Both the position numbers and the translations under genes were made by a program. 5,306 bases of DNA from Syntrophaceae bacterium UBA5761 (GTDB taxonomy: Bacteria > Desulfobacterota > Syntrophia > Syntrophales > UBA4778). Positions 1 through 5,306 of the stretch are shown in pieces; within the stretch, counting starts at the first letter, position 1; every line of letters starts with the position of its first letter. The notes below the pieces were generated by a model, which was not told where the DNA came from, searched no databases, and saw nothing but the letters and a program-made list of their open reading frames with translations. The stretch spans positions 176-5,481 of the forward strand of contig DIEZ01000058.1 of the NCBI GenBank assembly GCA_002418885.1, given 5' to 3'.

Positions 1-681
1 CTGTTTTTTGACGCGGCGCTTGATCCTCTCCTCGATTTCGAGTATCTCGATCTCGGAAAGCATCAACCCATAAATCCGCTCCAGACGCTCTTCGACGGTG
101 GGTATCTCGAGCAGCTTCTGCTTTTCTTCGAGTTTTACATTCAGATGAGACGAGACGATGTCGGCAAGCCTCTCCGGTTCGTTGATGGACGATACAGTCC
201 CTATCAACTCCTGGGGGATCTTCTTGCCGACATTCGCATAAGACTCGAAGGTCTCGATAACGCTGCGCATCAACGCCTCTGTCTTCGGCGTCCGTTCCGC
301 TTTTTCTTCCCCGTACTCCTCCGCTTCCACGACGAAGAAATCGTCGTCGGTTATGTAATTCCTTATTCGGGCCCTGCTCTTTCCCTCGACCAGCACCTTT
401 ACCGTGTTGTCCGGCAGCCTGAGAAGCTGGATGATCGTGCCGAGGGTCCCGATGGAGTAAATGTCCTCCTCTTTCGGGTCGTCCTTCTGGGCGTTTTTCT
501 GCGCCGCCATGAAGATGGCCTTCTCGTGTTTCATCGCCGATTCGAGGGCGTTCACCGACCTATCCCGTCCCACAAAAAGCGGTACGATCATATGGGGGAA
601 CACGACGACGTCCCGCAGGGGGAGCAACGGCGTGACAGTTACTTTTTCGTTTTTCTCGTTGTTTTTCCTGAAACTGAACAT
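1..681 (-). CDS. lon: Lon ATP-dependent protease, N-terminal part (runs off left edge)
   Basis: These are the first 227 codons of a gene that continues past position 1. Lon is a cytoplasmic AAA+ serine protease that unfolds and degrades misfolded and short-lived regulatory proteins. The visible part is the N-terminal substrate-recognition domain. The hallmark segment PLLPLRDVVVFPHMIVPLFV (residues 18-37) is followed by the beta-rich fold with GTIIQLLRLPDNTVKVLVEG (81-100). A charged helical region then ends in EERIKRRVKKQ, where the long central coiled coil of Lon normally begins. The ATPase and the Ser-Lys protease domains lie outside the window. The ATG at 681 is the only sensible start: no ATG, GTG or TTG lies in frame between it and the clpX stop. 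AAGGAG (684-689) lies only 2 nt before it. The spacer to clpX is 30 bp, so co-transcription is likely. Confidence 0.97.
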   Translation of the reverse strand, partial: MFSFRKNNEKNEKVTVTPLLPLRDVVVFPHMIVPLFVGRDRSVNALESAMKHEKAIFMAAQKNAQKDDPKEEDIYSIGTLGTIIQLLRLPDNTVKVLVEGKSRARIRNYITDDDFFVVEAEEYGEEKAERTPKTEALMRSVIETFESYANVGKKIPQELIGTVSSINEPERLADIVSSHLNVKLEEKQKLLEIPTVEERLERIYGLMLSEIEILEIEERIKRRVKKQ

Positions 682-683
682 AT

Positions 684-689
684 CTCCTT
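684..689 (-). promoter_or_regulatory. lon Shine-Dalgarno with unusually short spacing
   Basis: AAGGAG on the minus strand is a full-strength ribosome binding site, but only 2 nt separate it from the ATG at 681, against the usual 5-9. No alternative in-frame start exists nearby. The short spacing may lower lon translation. Confidence 0.6.
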
Positions 690-711
690 CTACCGATCTA
701 TCATTATGATG

Positions 712-1974
712 TTATGCTGATTCCGTCTTCTGCTCGAAAAGCAGTATGGGATGCTCCTTCTTCATGACCACATCCTCGCTGATGACACATTCCTTCACGT
801 CGTTTCTCGACGGGATGTCGTACATGATGTCGAGCATGATATTCTCGAGTATCGCCCTGAGACCCCTTGCGCCGGACTTTCTGTCGAGAGAAAGCCTCGC
901 GATAGCCCTCATGGCGCCGTCCGCAAATTTCAACTTCACGTTCTCCAACTCGAAGGCCTTCTTATACTGTTTGATGATCGCATTCTTCGGTTCCACCAGT
1001 ATCCTGACGAGGTCGTCCTCGCTCAACTCGTCCAGTGTGGCGATGACGGGCAACCGGCCGATGAATTCAGGTATCAAACCGTACTTGAGCAAGTCCTCCG
1101 GCTGGACCTCGGCCAAAATCTCGCCGATCTTCTTTTCCTTCTTGCTCCGGATGTTCGCCCCGAAACCCATCAAGGTAACGCCGATCCGCTTTTCGATGAT
1201 CTCGTCCAGACCGACGAAGGCCCCCCCGCAGATGAAGAGGATGTTTGTCGTGTCGACCTGGATGAACTCCTGCTGCGGATGCTTCCGGCCGCCTTTGGGG
1301 GGGATGTTGGCCATAGTCCCCTCCACTATCTTGAGGAGCGCCTGTTGAACGCCCTCGCCCGAGACGTCCCGGGTGATGGAAGGACTGCCGGACTTTTTCG
1401 ATATCTTGTCGATCTCGTCGATATAGACGATGCCTCTCGACGCCCTCTCTACGTCGTAGTCCGCGTTCTGAAGCAGGCTGAGGATGATGTTTTCCACATC
1501 CTCGCCGACGTAGCCCGCCTCGGTTAGCGCCGTGGCGTCGGCGATGGCGAAGGGAACGTCGAGCATCTTCGCCAGGGTTTTGGCAAGCAACGTCTTGCCC
1601 GACCCGGTCGGCCCGATGAGGAGGATGTTGCTCTTCTGGAGCTCGACGCCGTCGAGGTCGACGCCCGTGTACAGGCGCTTGTAATGGTTGTAAACGGCGA
1701 CGGACAGTATTTTCTTCGACCTTTCCTGCCCCACTACATACTGGTCCAGAAATTTCTTGATGTCCTTGGGCTCCGGGATTCGCCTCCTCGACTCTTCGAC
1801 TCGCTGAACCTCCGTCTCTTCCTGGATGATTCCCCGGCAGAGCTCGATGCATTCATCGCAGATGTAAGCGGACGGACCCGCCACGAGCTTCTTCACCTCG
1901 TTCTGCGTCTTCCCACAGAAAGAGCAAAAAAGCATTCCCCTCGACTCTTCACCGTTTCTGTATCGCTTCGCCAT
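712..1974 (-). CDS. clpX: ClpX, ATP-dependent unfoldase of the ClpXP protease
   Basis: 420 aa, the usual length. ClpX hexamers recognise tagged substrates, unfold them with ATP and feed them into ClpP in the cytoplasm. The N-terminal C4 zinc-binding domain has C17-x2-C20 and C39-x2-C42. The AAA+ core shows Walker A GPTGSGKT (121-128), pore loop GYVG (154-157), Walker B IVYIDEID (182-189), the RKH pore-entry loop (230-232), the arginine finger in EFIGRLP (R307) and the sensor 2 arginine in SGAR (R370). The ClpP-docking loop reads LMGFGANI (268-275), so the tripeptide is MGF rather than the IGF of Escherichia coli. Everything needed for activity is present. The ATG at 1974 follows AAGGAG (1980-1985) at 5 nt, and that site overlaps the clpP stop codon, which suggests translational coupling. 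The gene lies between its partner clpP and lon. Confidence 0.99.
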   Translation of the reverse strand: MAKRYRNGEESRGMLFCSFCGKTQNEVKKLVAGPSAYICDECIELCRGIIQEETEVQRVEESRRRIPEPKDIKKFLDQYVVGQERSKKILSVAVYNHYKRLYTGVDLDGVELQKSNILLIGPTGSGKTLLAKTLAKMLDVPFAIADATALTEAGYVGEDVENIILSLLQNADYDVERASRGIVYIDEIDKISKKSGSPSITRDVSGEGVQQALLKIVEGTMANIPPKGGRKHPQQEFIQVDTTNILFICGGAFVGLDEIIEKRIGVTLMGFGANIRSKKEKKIGEILAEVQPEDLLKYGLIPEFIGRLPVIATLDELSEDDLVRILVEPKNAIIKQYKKAFELENVKLKFADGAMRAIARLSLDRKSGARGLRAILENIMLDIMYDIPSRNDVKECVISEDVVMKKEHPILLFEQKTESA

Positions 1975-1983
1975 GATGACTCC

Positions 1984-2580
1984 TTATTTGAGGACCGGAT
2001 TCCTCTTGATGATCACTTCGTCAATGATTCCGTATTCTTTCGCCTGTTCACCGGTCATGTAGTAATCCCGTTCCGTGTCTACTTCGACCCTTTCCATGGG
2101 CTGCCCGGTATGCGTCGCCAACAGGCTGTTCAACTCGTTCTTGAGGCGCAGTATCTCCTTAGCCTGAATGCCGATGTCCGTCGCCTGTCCCTGAAACCCC
2201 CCAAGGGGTTGATGAATAAGAATCCTCGAGTGAGGCAGTGCATGTCTCTTGCCCTTTTCGCCCGCCGCCAAGATGAGAGCCGCCATGCTCGAGGCCTGTC
2301 CCATGCAGACCGTACAGACAGACGGTTTTATGTACTGCATCGTGTCGTAGATGGCGAGCCCGGCGCTCACAAGCCCCCCCGGCGAATTTATGTAGAAGAA
2401 TATCTCCTTGTCGGGGTCTTCTGACTCGAGGTAGAGCATCTGGGCTATGATGAGGTTCGACACCTCGTCGTCCACCGCCGTCCCGAGAAAAACTATCCTA
2501 TCCTTCAGGAGCCGCGAGTAAATGTCGAAGGCCCGTTCGCCCCTGCCGTCCTGCTCCACCACTATCGGAATCAATGCCAT
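1984..2580 (-). CDS. clpP: ClpP, proteolytic subunit of Clp protease
   Basis: 198 aa. ClpP forms a double-ring tetradecameric chamber that cuts polypeptides delivered by ClpX. The catalytic triad is visible: Ser98 in GQASSMA, His123 in LIHQPLGG and Asp172 in TERDYYM. The Ser-His and His-Asp distances (25 and 49 residues) are those of the family. The oxyanion-region motif INSPGG (64-69) and the [10 protein letters not shown] segment are also intact. The protein starts directly with [10 protein letters not shown], without a long propeptide. The ATG at 2580 is preceded by TGAGGT (2588-2593), which overlaps the tig stop codon. Ten bases separate it from tig and nine from clpX, so the three genes are almost certainly one transcript with coupled translation. 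Confidence 0.99.
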   Translation of the reverse strand: MALIPIVVEQDGRGERAFDIYSRLLKDRIVFLGTAVDDEVSNLIIAQMLYLESEDPDKEIFFYINSPGGLVSAGLAIYDTMQYIKPSVCTVCMGQASSMAALILAAGEKGKRHALPHSRILIHQPLGGFQGQATDIGIQAKEILRLKNELNSLLATHTGQPMERVEVDTERDYYMTGEQAKEYGIIDEVIIKRNPVLK

Positions 2581-2590
2581 CCGTGCGACC

Positions 2591-3898
2591 TCACTCAGCC
2601 TTTTTTACATTAATTTTAGCCTTGCCCAGCACAAAATCAAGGGTCTTTTCCTCCCGAATATCGCCCCTAAGCCTCTCGAGGAGGTCGTTTTTCTCGTACA
2701 ATCTGCGGACAGATTCGACATCTTCGCCGTAATGTTCGCTTACCCGCTTCAGGCGTTCGTCGATGTCTCTGTCGTCGACTTCGATGGACTCCTTCCGGGC
2801 GATGCTGTCCAGGATAAGCGACGTCTTGACCATCCTCTCCGCCTCATCCTTGAAACTGCTGCGCATCCCGGCAGCAAGCTCGGCCGCCCTTTCCCGGTCG
2901 ATACCGTTTGCCGTCATCCGCCGCTGTGCGTCGATGATCATAGACCGGACCTGCTTCTCGACTATCGACTCGGGGGCCTCGACCGGGTTGCTTTCGAGCA
3001 GCTTGCCGATTATCGCCTTCTCGACCGCCGATTTGCTCGCCGCCTCTTTCTCCGCCTCCAGGGATTTTCTGATGTCCGCCTTGACGTCCTCGAGGGACTC
3101 GTACTTTTCGAAATTCTTAACAAAGTTTTCATCCAGGGCCGGCAGCACCTTTTCCTTCACCTCTTTGACCGTGACCTTGAAGATGACTTCCTTCCCCGCA
3201 TAATCCCGGCGATGGTAGTCCTCCGGGAAGGCAATCCTTAATTCCTTCGTCTCACCCCGCCTGACACCGACCAACTGCTCCTCGAACCCGGGGACGAACC
3301 TCTTCGAACCGACTTCAAGGACATAGTCCTGCGCCTTCAAGTCATCGCGGAGAACACCGTCGAGCGTCCCCTCAAAATCTATAGTCGCAAAATCACCATC
3401 CCTTACGCCCCTGTCTTCTTTCAGCTCCTCGAGGGTGCTGTACATCCTGCGCAGCCCTTCGAGCCGCTCGTTCACGTCTTCGTCGCGGACCACGGGCTCT
3501 TCTTTTTCGACCTCGATCCCGATGTAGTCCTTCGGTTCTATCGACGGCTTTACCTCAACGGTGACCGTAAATGCGAAGTTCTTGTCTTTTTCTATCCCTT
3601 TCTGGTCGACTACCGGCTCCGAGATCGGAATGATGTCGTTCTTCTCCACCGCCCCCCAATAGACCCTGCTCACGATGCTCGAGATGGCCTCCCCTTCCGC
3701 CTCCGCCTTATAATAGGCCTCCAGGACACTCCGGGGAATCCTGCCCGGACGGAACCCTTTGACCTTTGCCTTCGTCCCGATCTCCCGGTAAGCCGCGTCG
3801 AGTTCCCCCTTCACGTCCACCCACGGGACGTCGAAAGAAAAGCGTTTTTTGACCTGGCTGACATCCTCGATGCTTACGCAATGACTGATTTCGTCCAC
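2591..3898 (-). CDS. tig: Trigger factor, ribosome-associated chaperone
   Basis: 435 aa, a normal length. Trigger factor binds ribosomal protein L23 at the tunnel exit and shields emerging chains. The N-terminal ribosome-binding domain (about 1-130) carries the signature GFRPGRIP (48-55), equivalent to GFRxGKxP. The FKBP-type prolyl isomerase domain follows (about 160-250), with [14 protein letters not shown] (168-181) and [11 protein letters not shown] (201-211). The rest is the helical SurA-like chaperone domain, very rich in Lys, Glu and Arg, ending VKKAE. The start is GTG at 3898, with AAGGAG at 3909-3914, 10 nt upstream. No ATG is available near the N-terminus. About seven residues precede the point ([11 protein letters not shown]) where most trigger factors begin. 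It is the first protein gene of the operon, 51 bp after the tRNA-Leu. Confidence 0.97.
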   Translation of the reverse strand: MDEISHCVSIEDVSQVKKRFSFDVPWVDVKGELDAAYREIGTKAKVKGFRPGRIPRSVLEAYYKAEAEGEAISSIVSRVYWGAVEKNDIIPISEPVVDQKGIEKDKNFAFTVTVEVKPSIEPKDYIGIEVEKEEPVVRDEDVNERLEGLRRMYSTLEELKEDRGVRDGDFATIDFEGTLDGVLRDDLKAQDYVLEVGSKRFVPGFEEQLVGVRRGETKELRIAFPEDYHRRDYAGKEVIFKVTVKEVKEKVLPALDENFVKNFEKYESLEDVKADIRKSLEAEKEAASKSAVEKAIIGKLLESNPVEAPESIVEKQVRSMIIDAQRRMTANGIDRERAAELAAGMRSSFKDEAERMVKTSLILDSIARKESIEVDDRDIDERLKRVSEHYGEDVESVRRLYEKNDLLERLRGDIREEKTLDFVLGKAKINVKKAE

Positions 3899-3908
3899 CC
3901 TTCCGATT

Positions 3909-3914
3909 CTCCTT
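3909..3914 (-). promoter_or_regulatory. tig Shine-Dalgarno supporting the GTG start
   Basis: AAGGAG on the minus strand lies 10 nt before the GTG at 3898. It is the only strong ribosome binding site in the 51-bp tRNA-tig spacer and is the main reason for choosing this non-ATG start. A second purine run, GGAAGG, abuts the GTG and is too close to serve. Confidence 0.65.
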
Positions 3915-3949
3915 GTATTTTTTACGGTGCCACGCCCTGGGATATTCTC

Positions 3950-4034
3950 TGGTGCGAGAGAAGGGATTTGAACCCTTACGGTTTAACCCGCTGGATCCTA
4001 AGTCCAGTGCGTCTTCCAGTTCCGCCACTCTCGC
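3950..4034 (-). tRNA. tRNA-Leu (anticodon UAG), CCA encoded
   Basis: 85 nt including a genome-encoded CCA (3950-3952). The acceptor stem GCGAGAG/CTCTCGC pairs perfectly. The D stem is GCG/CGC. The anticodon stem CTGGA/TCCAG encloses loop CTTAGGA with anticodon TAG, reading CUA and probably other CUN leucine codons. A long class II variable arm (CGGGTTAAACCG) is as expected for leucine tRNA. The T arm is AAGGG-TTCAAAT-CCCTT. It is read in the same direction as tig, 51 bp upstream of it, and stands directly behind the strongest promoter in the window. No terminator is visible after it. Confidence 0.98.
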
Positions 4035-4045
4035 CAGATAGGCTC

Positions 4046-4074
4046 ATACTATTAACTGACCGGACAATTGTCAA
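4046..4074 (-). promoter_or_regulatory. Sigma70-type promoter of tRNA-Leu (and probably the tig operon)
   Basis: Minus strand: -35 TTGACA (4069-4074), a perfect consensus, then exactly 17 bp, then -10 TAGTAT (4046-4051, 4 of 6 matches). The expected transcription start, near 4039, leaves about 5 nt of leader before the mature tRNA 5' end at 4034. Placement and spacing fit a stable-RNA promoter. No other good promoter is visible before tig, and the 51-bp spacer leaves little room for one outside the tRNA itself. Transcription start is inferred, not shown. Confidence 0.8.
4063..4072. repeat. Palindrome GACAATTGTC overlapping the -35 box
   Basis: A perfect 10-bp palindrome shares four bases (4069-4072) with the -35 hexamer. 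It could be an operator half-site pair or chance. No regulator gene is in the window. Confidence 0.35.
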
Positions 4075-4084
4075 TAGCCATTGG

Positions 4085-4104
4085 GCCGCACGGAGCAATG
4101 CGGC
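4085..4104. repeat. Inverted repeat upstream of the tRNA promoter
   Basis: GCCGCA and TGCGGC form a perfect 6-bp stem around an 8-nt loop, 10 bp upstream of the -35 box. GGAGC/GCTCC can pair alternatively within the same stretch. There is no T-run after it on either strand, so a terminator is unlikely. It could be a protein-binding site or a rho-dependent end for upstream transcription. Confidence 0.4.
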
Positions 4105-4164
4105 TCCCCCGACCTTCGCCCCTCATCAACCCTCCCGTACAATCAAAAAGAGGCGTACTGCCCC

Positions 4165-4200
4165 CTCATCGTTTTTTAGTCGTGATTTCTGAACGATGGG
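4165..4200. repeat. Inverted repeat, roughly 9-bp stem with 18-nt loop
   Basis: CATCGTT (4167-4173) pairs perfectly with AACGATG (4192-4198), extended outward by a G-T and a C-G pair. No T-run follows. It lies about 90 bp upstream of the tRNA promoter, between it and the degenerate module. Function unknown. Confidence 0.4.
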
Positions 4201-4360
4201 CGAACCTTCCTCACACAGAAACTTCCGTCCTTGCGGGAGAAAACCCACACCGGCGGCCCACCCCTTGCGGCGCCTTCGGCGCTCGATGACCGACCTCTAA
4301 GCCTTCATAACACGAAAATCCTCGAGGTGCAAAATCAATCGCCTATTCCGGCGGCGAGCC

Positions 4361-4618
4361 CTATGGGACTTTTGACTTTTCGTACTTACAGATTGCGGTC
4401 GACGGTTTCTTGAGGATAGCCCTGTTTGCCGTGTAAAACTTTGCCGCATCCCAGCGGGAGTTCGGGCGTCTGCGGGCGACTCTATTCCTCTGAACGGCGA
4501 ACCTGACGAGCACCTCCGCTTCCGGCTCATCAAAGCCGAAGTATTCCCCAACCCTCCTCATCGCGTCGTGATGATTCTCCGTCATGATGTTGTTCTCCGT
4601 CAGAAGGAAGAGGTTCCG
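4361..4618 (-). pseudogene. HEPN/HepT-like remnant, C-terminal half
   Basis: An open frame of 85 codons between stops at 4621-4619 and 4363-4361; the ATG at 4585 gives 74 aa. HepT-type HEPN proteins are small helical RNases paired with MntA-type nucleotidyltransferases and carry an RX4HXY motif. Here the stretch FAVQRNRVARRRP aligns with that motif by position. Arg33 (from the ATG) is kept, but the His position (38) and the Tyr position (40) are both CGC arginine. The length is about half a normal HepT, and the part before the motif is short. GGAG lies 9 nt before the ATG, so a small protein could still be made. It follows the nucleotidyltransferase remnant on the same strand by 26 bp. The family call is inferred from motif and neighbour and is not secure. 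It could instead be a small unknown gene. Confidence 0.4.
4567..4602. repeat. Imperfect 18-bp tandem repeat
   Basis: TTCTCCGTCA occurs at 4575-4584 and again at 4593-4602, each preceded by TGATG, with an 18-bp period. On the minus strand this gives the repeated peptide TENNIM-TENHH around the candidate start of the HEPN-like frame. It also duplicates the GGAG that could act as its ribosome binding site. Confidence 0.6.
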
Positions 4619-4632
4619 TTATCCTTCCTCTT
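4603..4632. repeat. Two mutually exclusive short stems between the two remnants
   Basis: GAAGGA (4603-4608) can pair with TCCTTC (4622-4627), or AAGAGG (4608-4613) with CCTCTT (4627-4632). The arms share bases, so only one can form at a time. The sequence is purine/pyrimidine rich, so this may be low complexity and not a functional structure. Confidence 0.3.
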
Positions 4633-4644
4633 GCATACGTGCGG

Positions 4645-4962
4645 TCAGGCGTTCAGCTTCTCCAGCCGCTTCTCGAGAATCTCGTCCTGCCACCTCGTTC
4701 CGAAGATGCTGAAGTCTTCCACCTGATAGATCGTGCAGAACCTCTTGTCGACGTGCCGGGTAAAGCTCTTCATGTACACGGGGATGCCGTGGACGATGGC
4801 GTTGTAATACAGCATGGGCTTGGAGAATCCCTCGTCGATGTAAAGCACGTCCGTATCTACCCGCAAAAGGTCGGTGGGCTCGAGGGAAATTGTTGTGACG
4901 ACCTCGAAGAGCTCGTCTCTGCCCATCTCTTTCTCGAATACGACAGCGACATCGACGTCGGA
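4645..4962 (-). pseudogene. MntA-type minimal nucleotidyltransferase, N-terminally disrupted
   Basis: A 105-residue open frame plus stop. It opens with SDVDVAVVFEKEMGRDELFE, the DxD metal-binding strand of the minimal nucleotidyltransferase fold. It continues through LLRVDTDVLYIDEG, with the likely third acidic position, and YYNAIVHGIPVYM, a typical family segment. In this family the DxD is preceded by GSX10, giving GSX10DXD. Here a TAA (4963-4965) stands immediately before the Ser, and no start codon lies between it and the DxD. The first ATG (4926) is after the DxD and lacks a good ribosome binding site. Active members adenylylate the partner HEPN toxin. Without the GS loop this copy should be inactive. 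The downstream HEPN-like remnant fits a decayed toxin-antitoxin pair. Family assignment is fairly secure; the pseudogene status is inferred from the stop. Confidence 0.7.
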
Positions 4963-5040
4963 TTAGACCCCGGGAAATACGTGCTCCCCAAAAAATTGGG
5001 TTGTTTAAGGTGCATTTGGTACGACGCCTGTTTTGTTTAT

Positions 5041-5074
5041 ATGAAAATGTCCACAAGTAGCCGGATATTTTCAT
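5041..5074. repeat. Inverted repeat ATGAAAAT / ATTTTCAT
   Basis: A perfect 8-bp inverted repeat (5041-5048 and 5067-5074) with an 18-nt spacer, in AT-rich sequence unlike the flanks. Possible hairpin or binding site; function unknown. Confidence 0.4.
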
Positions 5075-5083
5075 CTTTTGTTG

Positions 5084-5098
5084 TGCCCGTAACGGGCA
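5084..5098. repeat. Hairpin TGCCCG-TTA-CGGGCA
   Basis: A perfect 6-bp GC-rich stem with a 3-nt loop. It is not followed by a T-run on either strand, so it is a poor intrinsic terminator. It overlaps the ATG of a 20-codon open frame on the minus strand and lies just downstream of the unrecognised fragment ending at 5105. Confidence 0.45.
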
Positions 5099-5104
5099 TG
5101 ATGG

Positions 5105-5239
5105 TTAATAAGTACGACTCTGCTCCACGAGGTCATGGTACTGGAGGGCATAGCTTGACAGGTCGGAGAGGGGTTCGCGGGTGATGACGATCTTCAACCA
5201 CTCCTTTGCCTTGTCAAGCTTTTTTTCCTTGACTGATCT
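5105..5239 (-). pseudogene. Unrecognised C-terminal gene fragment
   Basis: A 44-codon open frame plus stop, entered directly after a TAA (5240-5242), with no ATG or GTG start. It begins RSVKEKKLDKAKEWLKIVIT and ends in a tyrosine at the TAA (5105-5107). Composition looks like real protein (amphipathic, charged, C- or G-ended codons), but I do not recognise the family. Just upstream, at a run of seven A (5221-5227 region), another frame reads NGGTIFWQLLKISQGKK and then stops. A one-base slip in the A-run would join the two. The segment may therefore be the tail of a frameshifted gene entering from the right edge, or a chance frame. Confidence 0.25.
5152..5220. repeat. 9-bp inverted repeat flanking 51 bp
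   Basis: AGCTTGACA (5152-5160) and TGTCAAGCT (5212-5220) are perfect inverted copies, extendable by GG/CC across a one-base bulge. They lie inside the unrecognised fragment. No duplicated target site or transposase was seen, so an insertion is not supported. Confidence 0.35.
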
Positions 5240-5306
5240 TTAACAGTTGCCAAAAAATAGTTCCACCATTTTAGATAGATAGGTGCCCTGAAAAAGTTCT
5301 TGGCAC

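Larger units (their letters stand above)
4035..4360. other. 326-bp intergenic region with promoter and inverted repeats
   Basis: No convincing gene is seen here. The tRNA-proximal end holds the sigma70-type promoter. Further upstream (by minus-strand reading) lie GCCGCA/TGCGGC (4085-4104), CATCGTT/AACGATG (4167-4198) and GCGCC-TTC-GGCGC (4270-4282). None is followed by a T-run on either strand, so none is a standard intrinsic terminator. The sequences CCCCTCATC (4119 and 4162) and CCTTGCGG (4229 and 4263) each occur twice in direct orientation. Short open frames here lack recognisable similarity and ribosome binding sites. Confidence 0.6.
4966..5104 (-). other. Probable decayed 5' end of the nucleotidyltransferase
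   Basis: No intact gene. In the frame of the nucleotidyltransferase this stretch has two stops, at 4963-4965 and in the CCT-TAA near 5009. A different frame reads NFLGSTYFPGSNP, which contains a GS pair shortly before the DxD but 23 bases, not 30, from it. A 20-codon open frame (ATG at 5099, stop at 5037-5039) reads MPVTGTTKDENIRLLVDIFI without a ribosome binding site. These pieces are consistent with a frameshifted N-terminus, but chance cannot be excluded. Confidence 0.35.

Noticed and set aside
145..720. 191-codon open frame on the plus strand
   Set aside because: It lies antisense to the clear N-terminal Lon coding frame. GC-rich codon bias leaves the complementary frame open, and the peptide resembles no known family.
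700..744. A separate lon promoter or attenuator at the clpX end (ATCATTATGAT palindrome, CTGCT/AGCAG hairpin)
   Set aside because: CATAAT resembles a -10 box, but no -35 match lies 16-18 bp upstream and no heat-shock consensus is visible. The hairpin is only 5 bp and lies in coding sequence.
746..1852. Long open frames of 200, 258 and 261 codons over clpX on both strands
   Set aside because: clpX is intact with every motif in its own frame. These are shadow frames with odd composition and no independent support.
1684..3241. Plus-strand open frames of 246, 239 and 146 codons over clpP and tig
   Set aside because: They are antisense to fully conserved genes, with no plausible ribosome binding sites or recognisable motifs.
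4270..4282. GCGCC-TTC-GGCGC hairpin as an intrinsic terminator
   Set aside because: The stem is only 5 bp and no T-run follows on either strand.
5084..5098. TGCCCG-TTA-CGGGCA as an intrinsic terminator
   Set aside because: The stem is good but no T-run follows in either direction.
4619..5184. 151-codon minus and 181-codon plus frames over the nucleotidyltransferase
   Set aside because: The conserved DxDVAVVF and HGIPVYM segments are read in a different frame. The 151-codon frame becomes arginine-rich over the conserved part, typical of a wrong frame.
5152..5220. Inverted repeat as ends of a miniature transposable element
   Set aside because: Only 9 bp arms around 51 bp, with no flanking target duplication and no second copy in the window.
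3950..5306. tRNA-Leu as the attachment site of an integrated island
   Set aside because: Integrases usually target the 3' half of a tRNA, which here faces tig. The decayed module is on the 5' side, and no integrase or repeated tRNA 3' end was seen.

Overview
The window is bacterial. Its left three quarters (1 to about 4034) hold a conserved protein-quality-control cluster read entirely on the minus strand. In transcription order it is tRNA-Leu(UAG), tig (trigger factor), clpP, clpX and the first 227 codons of lon, which runs off the left edge. Family and gene order are clear. The trigger factor signature, the Lon N-terminus and the tig-clpP-clpX-lon order look like a Desulfobacterota (deltaproteobacterial) or related Gram-negative lineage. 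That taxonomic guess rests on general resemblance only.

The cluster is tightly packed. Spacers are 51 bp (tRNA to tig), 10 bp (tig to clpP), 9 bp (clpP to clpX) and 30 bp (clpX to lon). The Shine-Dalgarno sequences of clpP and clpX overlap the preceding stop codons. The best promoter in the window (TTGACA, 17 bp, TAGTAT) lies directly before the tRNA. No terminator-like structure separates the tRNA from tig, so one transcript may carry the tRNA and the whole operon. Trigger factor meets nascent chains at the ribosome. ClpXP and Lon are the ATP-dependent proteases that remove misfolded or tagged proteins, so the cluster pairs folding with degradation.

The right quarter (4035-5306) differs. 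A 326-bp intergenic stretch holds the promoter and several inverted repeats. It is followed by what looks like a decayed minus-strand module. One part is a minimal nucleotidyltransferase (MntA type) whose open frame starts at its DxD motif, just after an in-frame stop. The other is a short HEPN/HepT-like remnant in which the residues expected to be catalytic or modified are replaced by arginine. An unrecognised 44-codon fragment, possibly frameshifted at a run of seven A, ends the window. The nucleotidyltransferase call is fairly firm, the HEPN call is tentative, and the last fragment is unidentified. I found no mobile element, CRISPR array or clearly new intact system.
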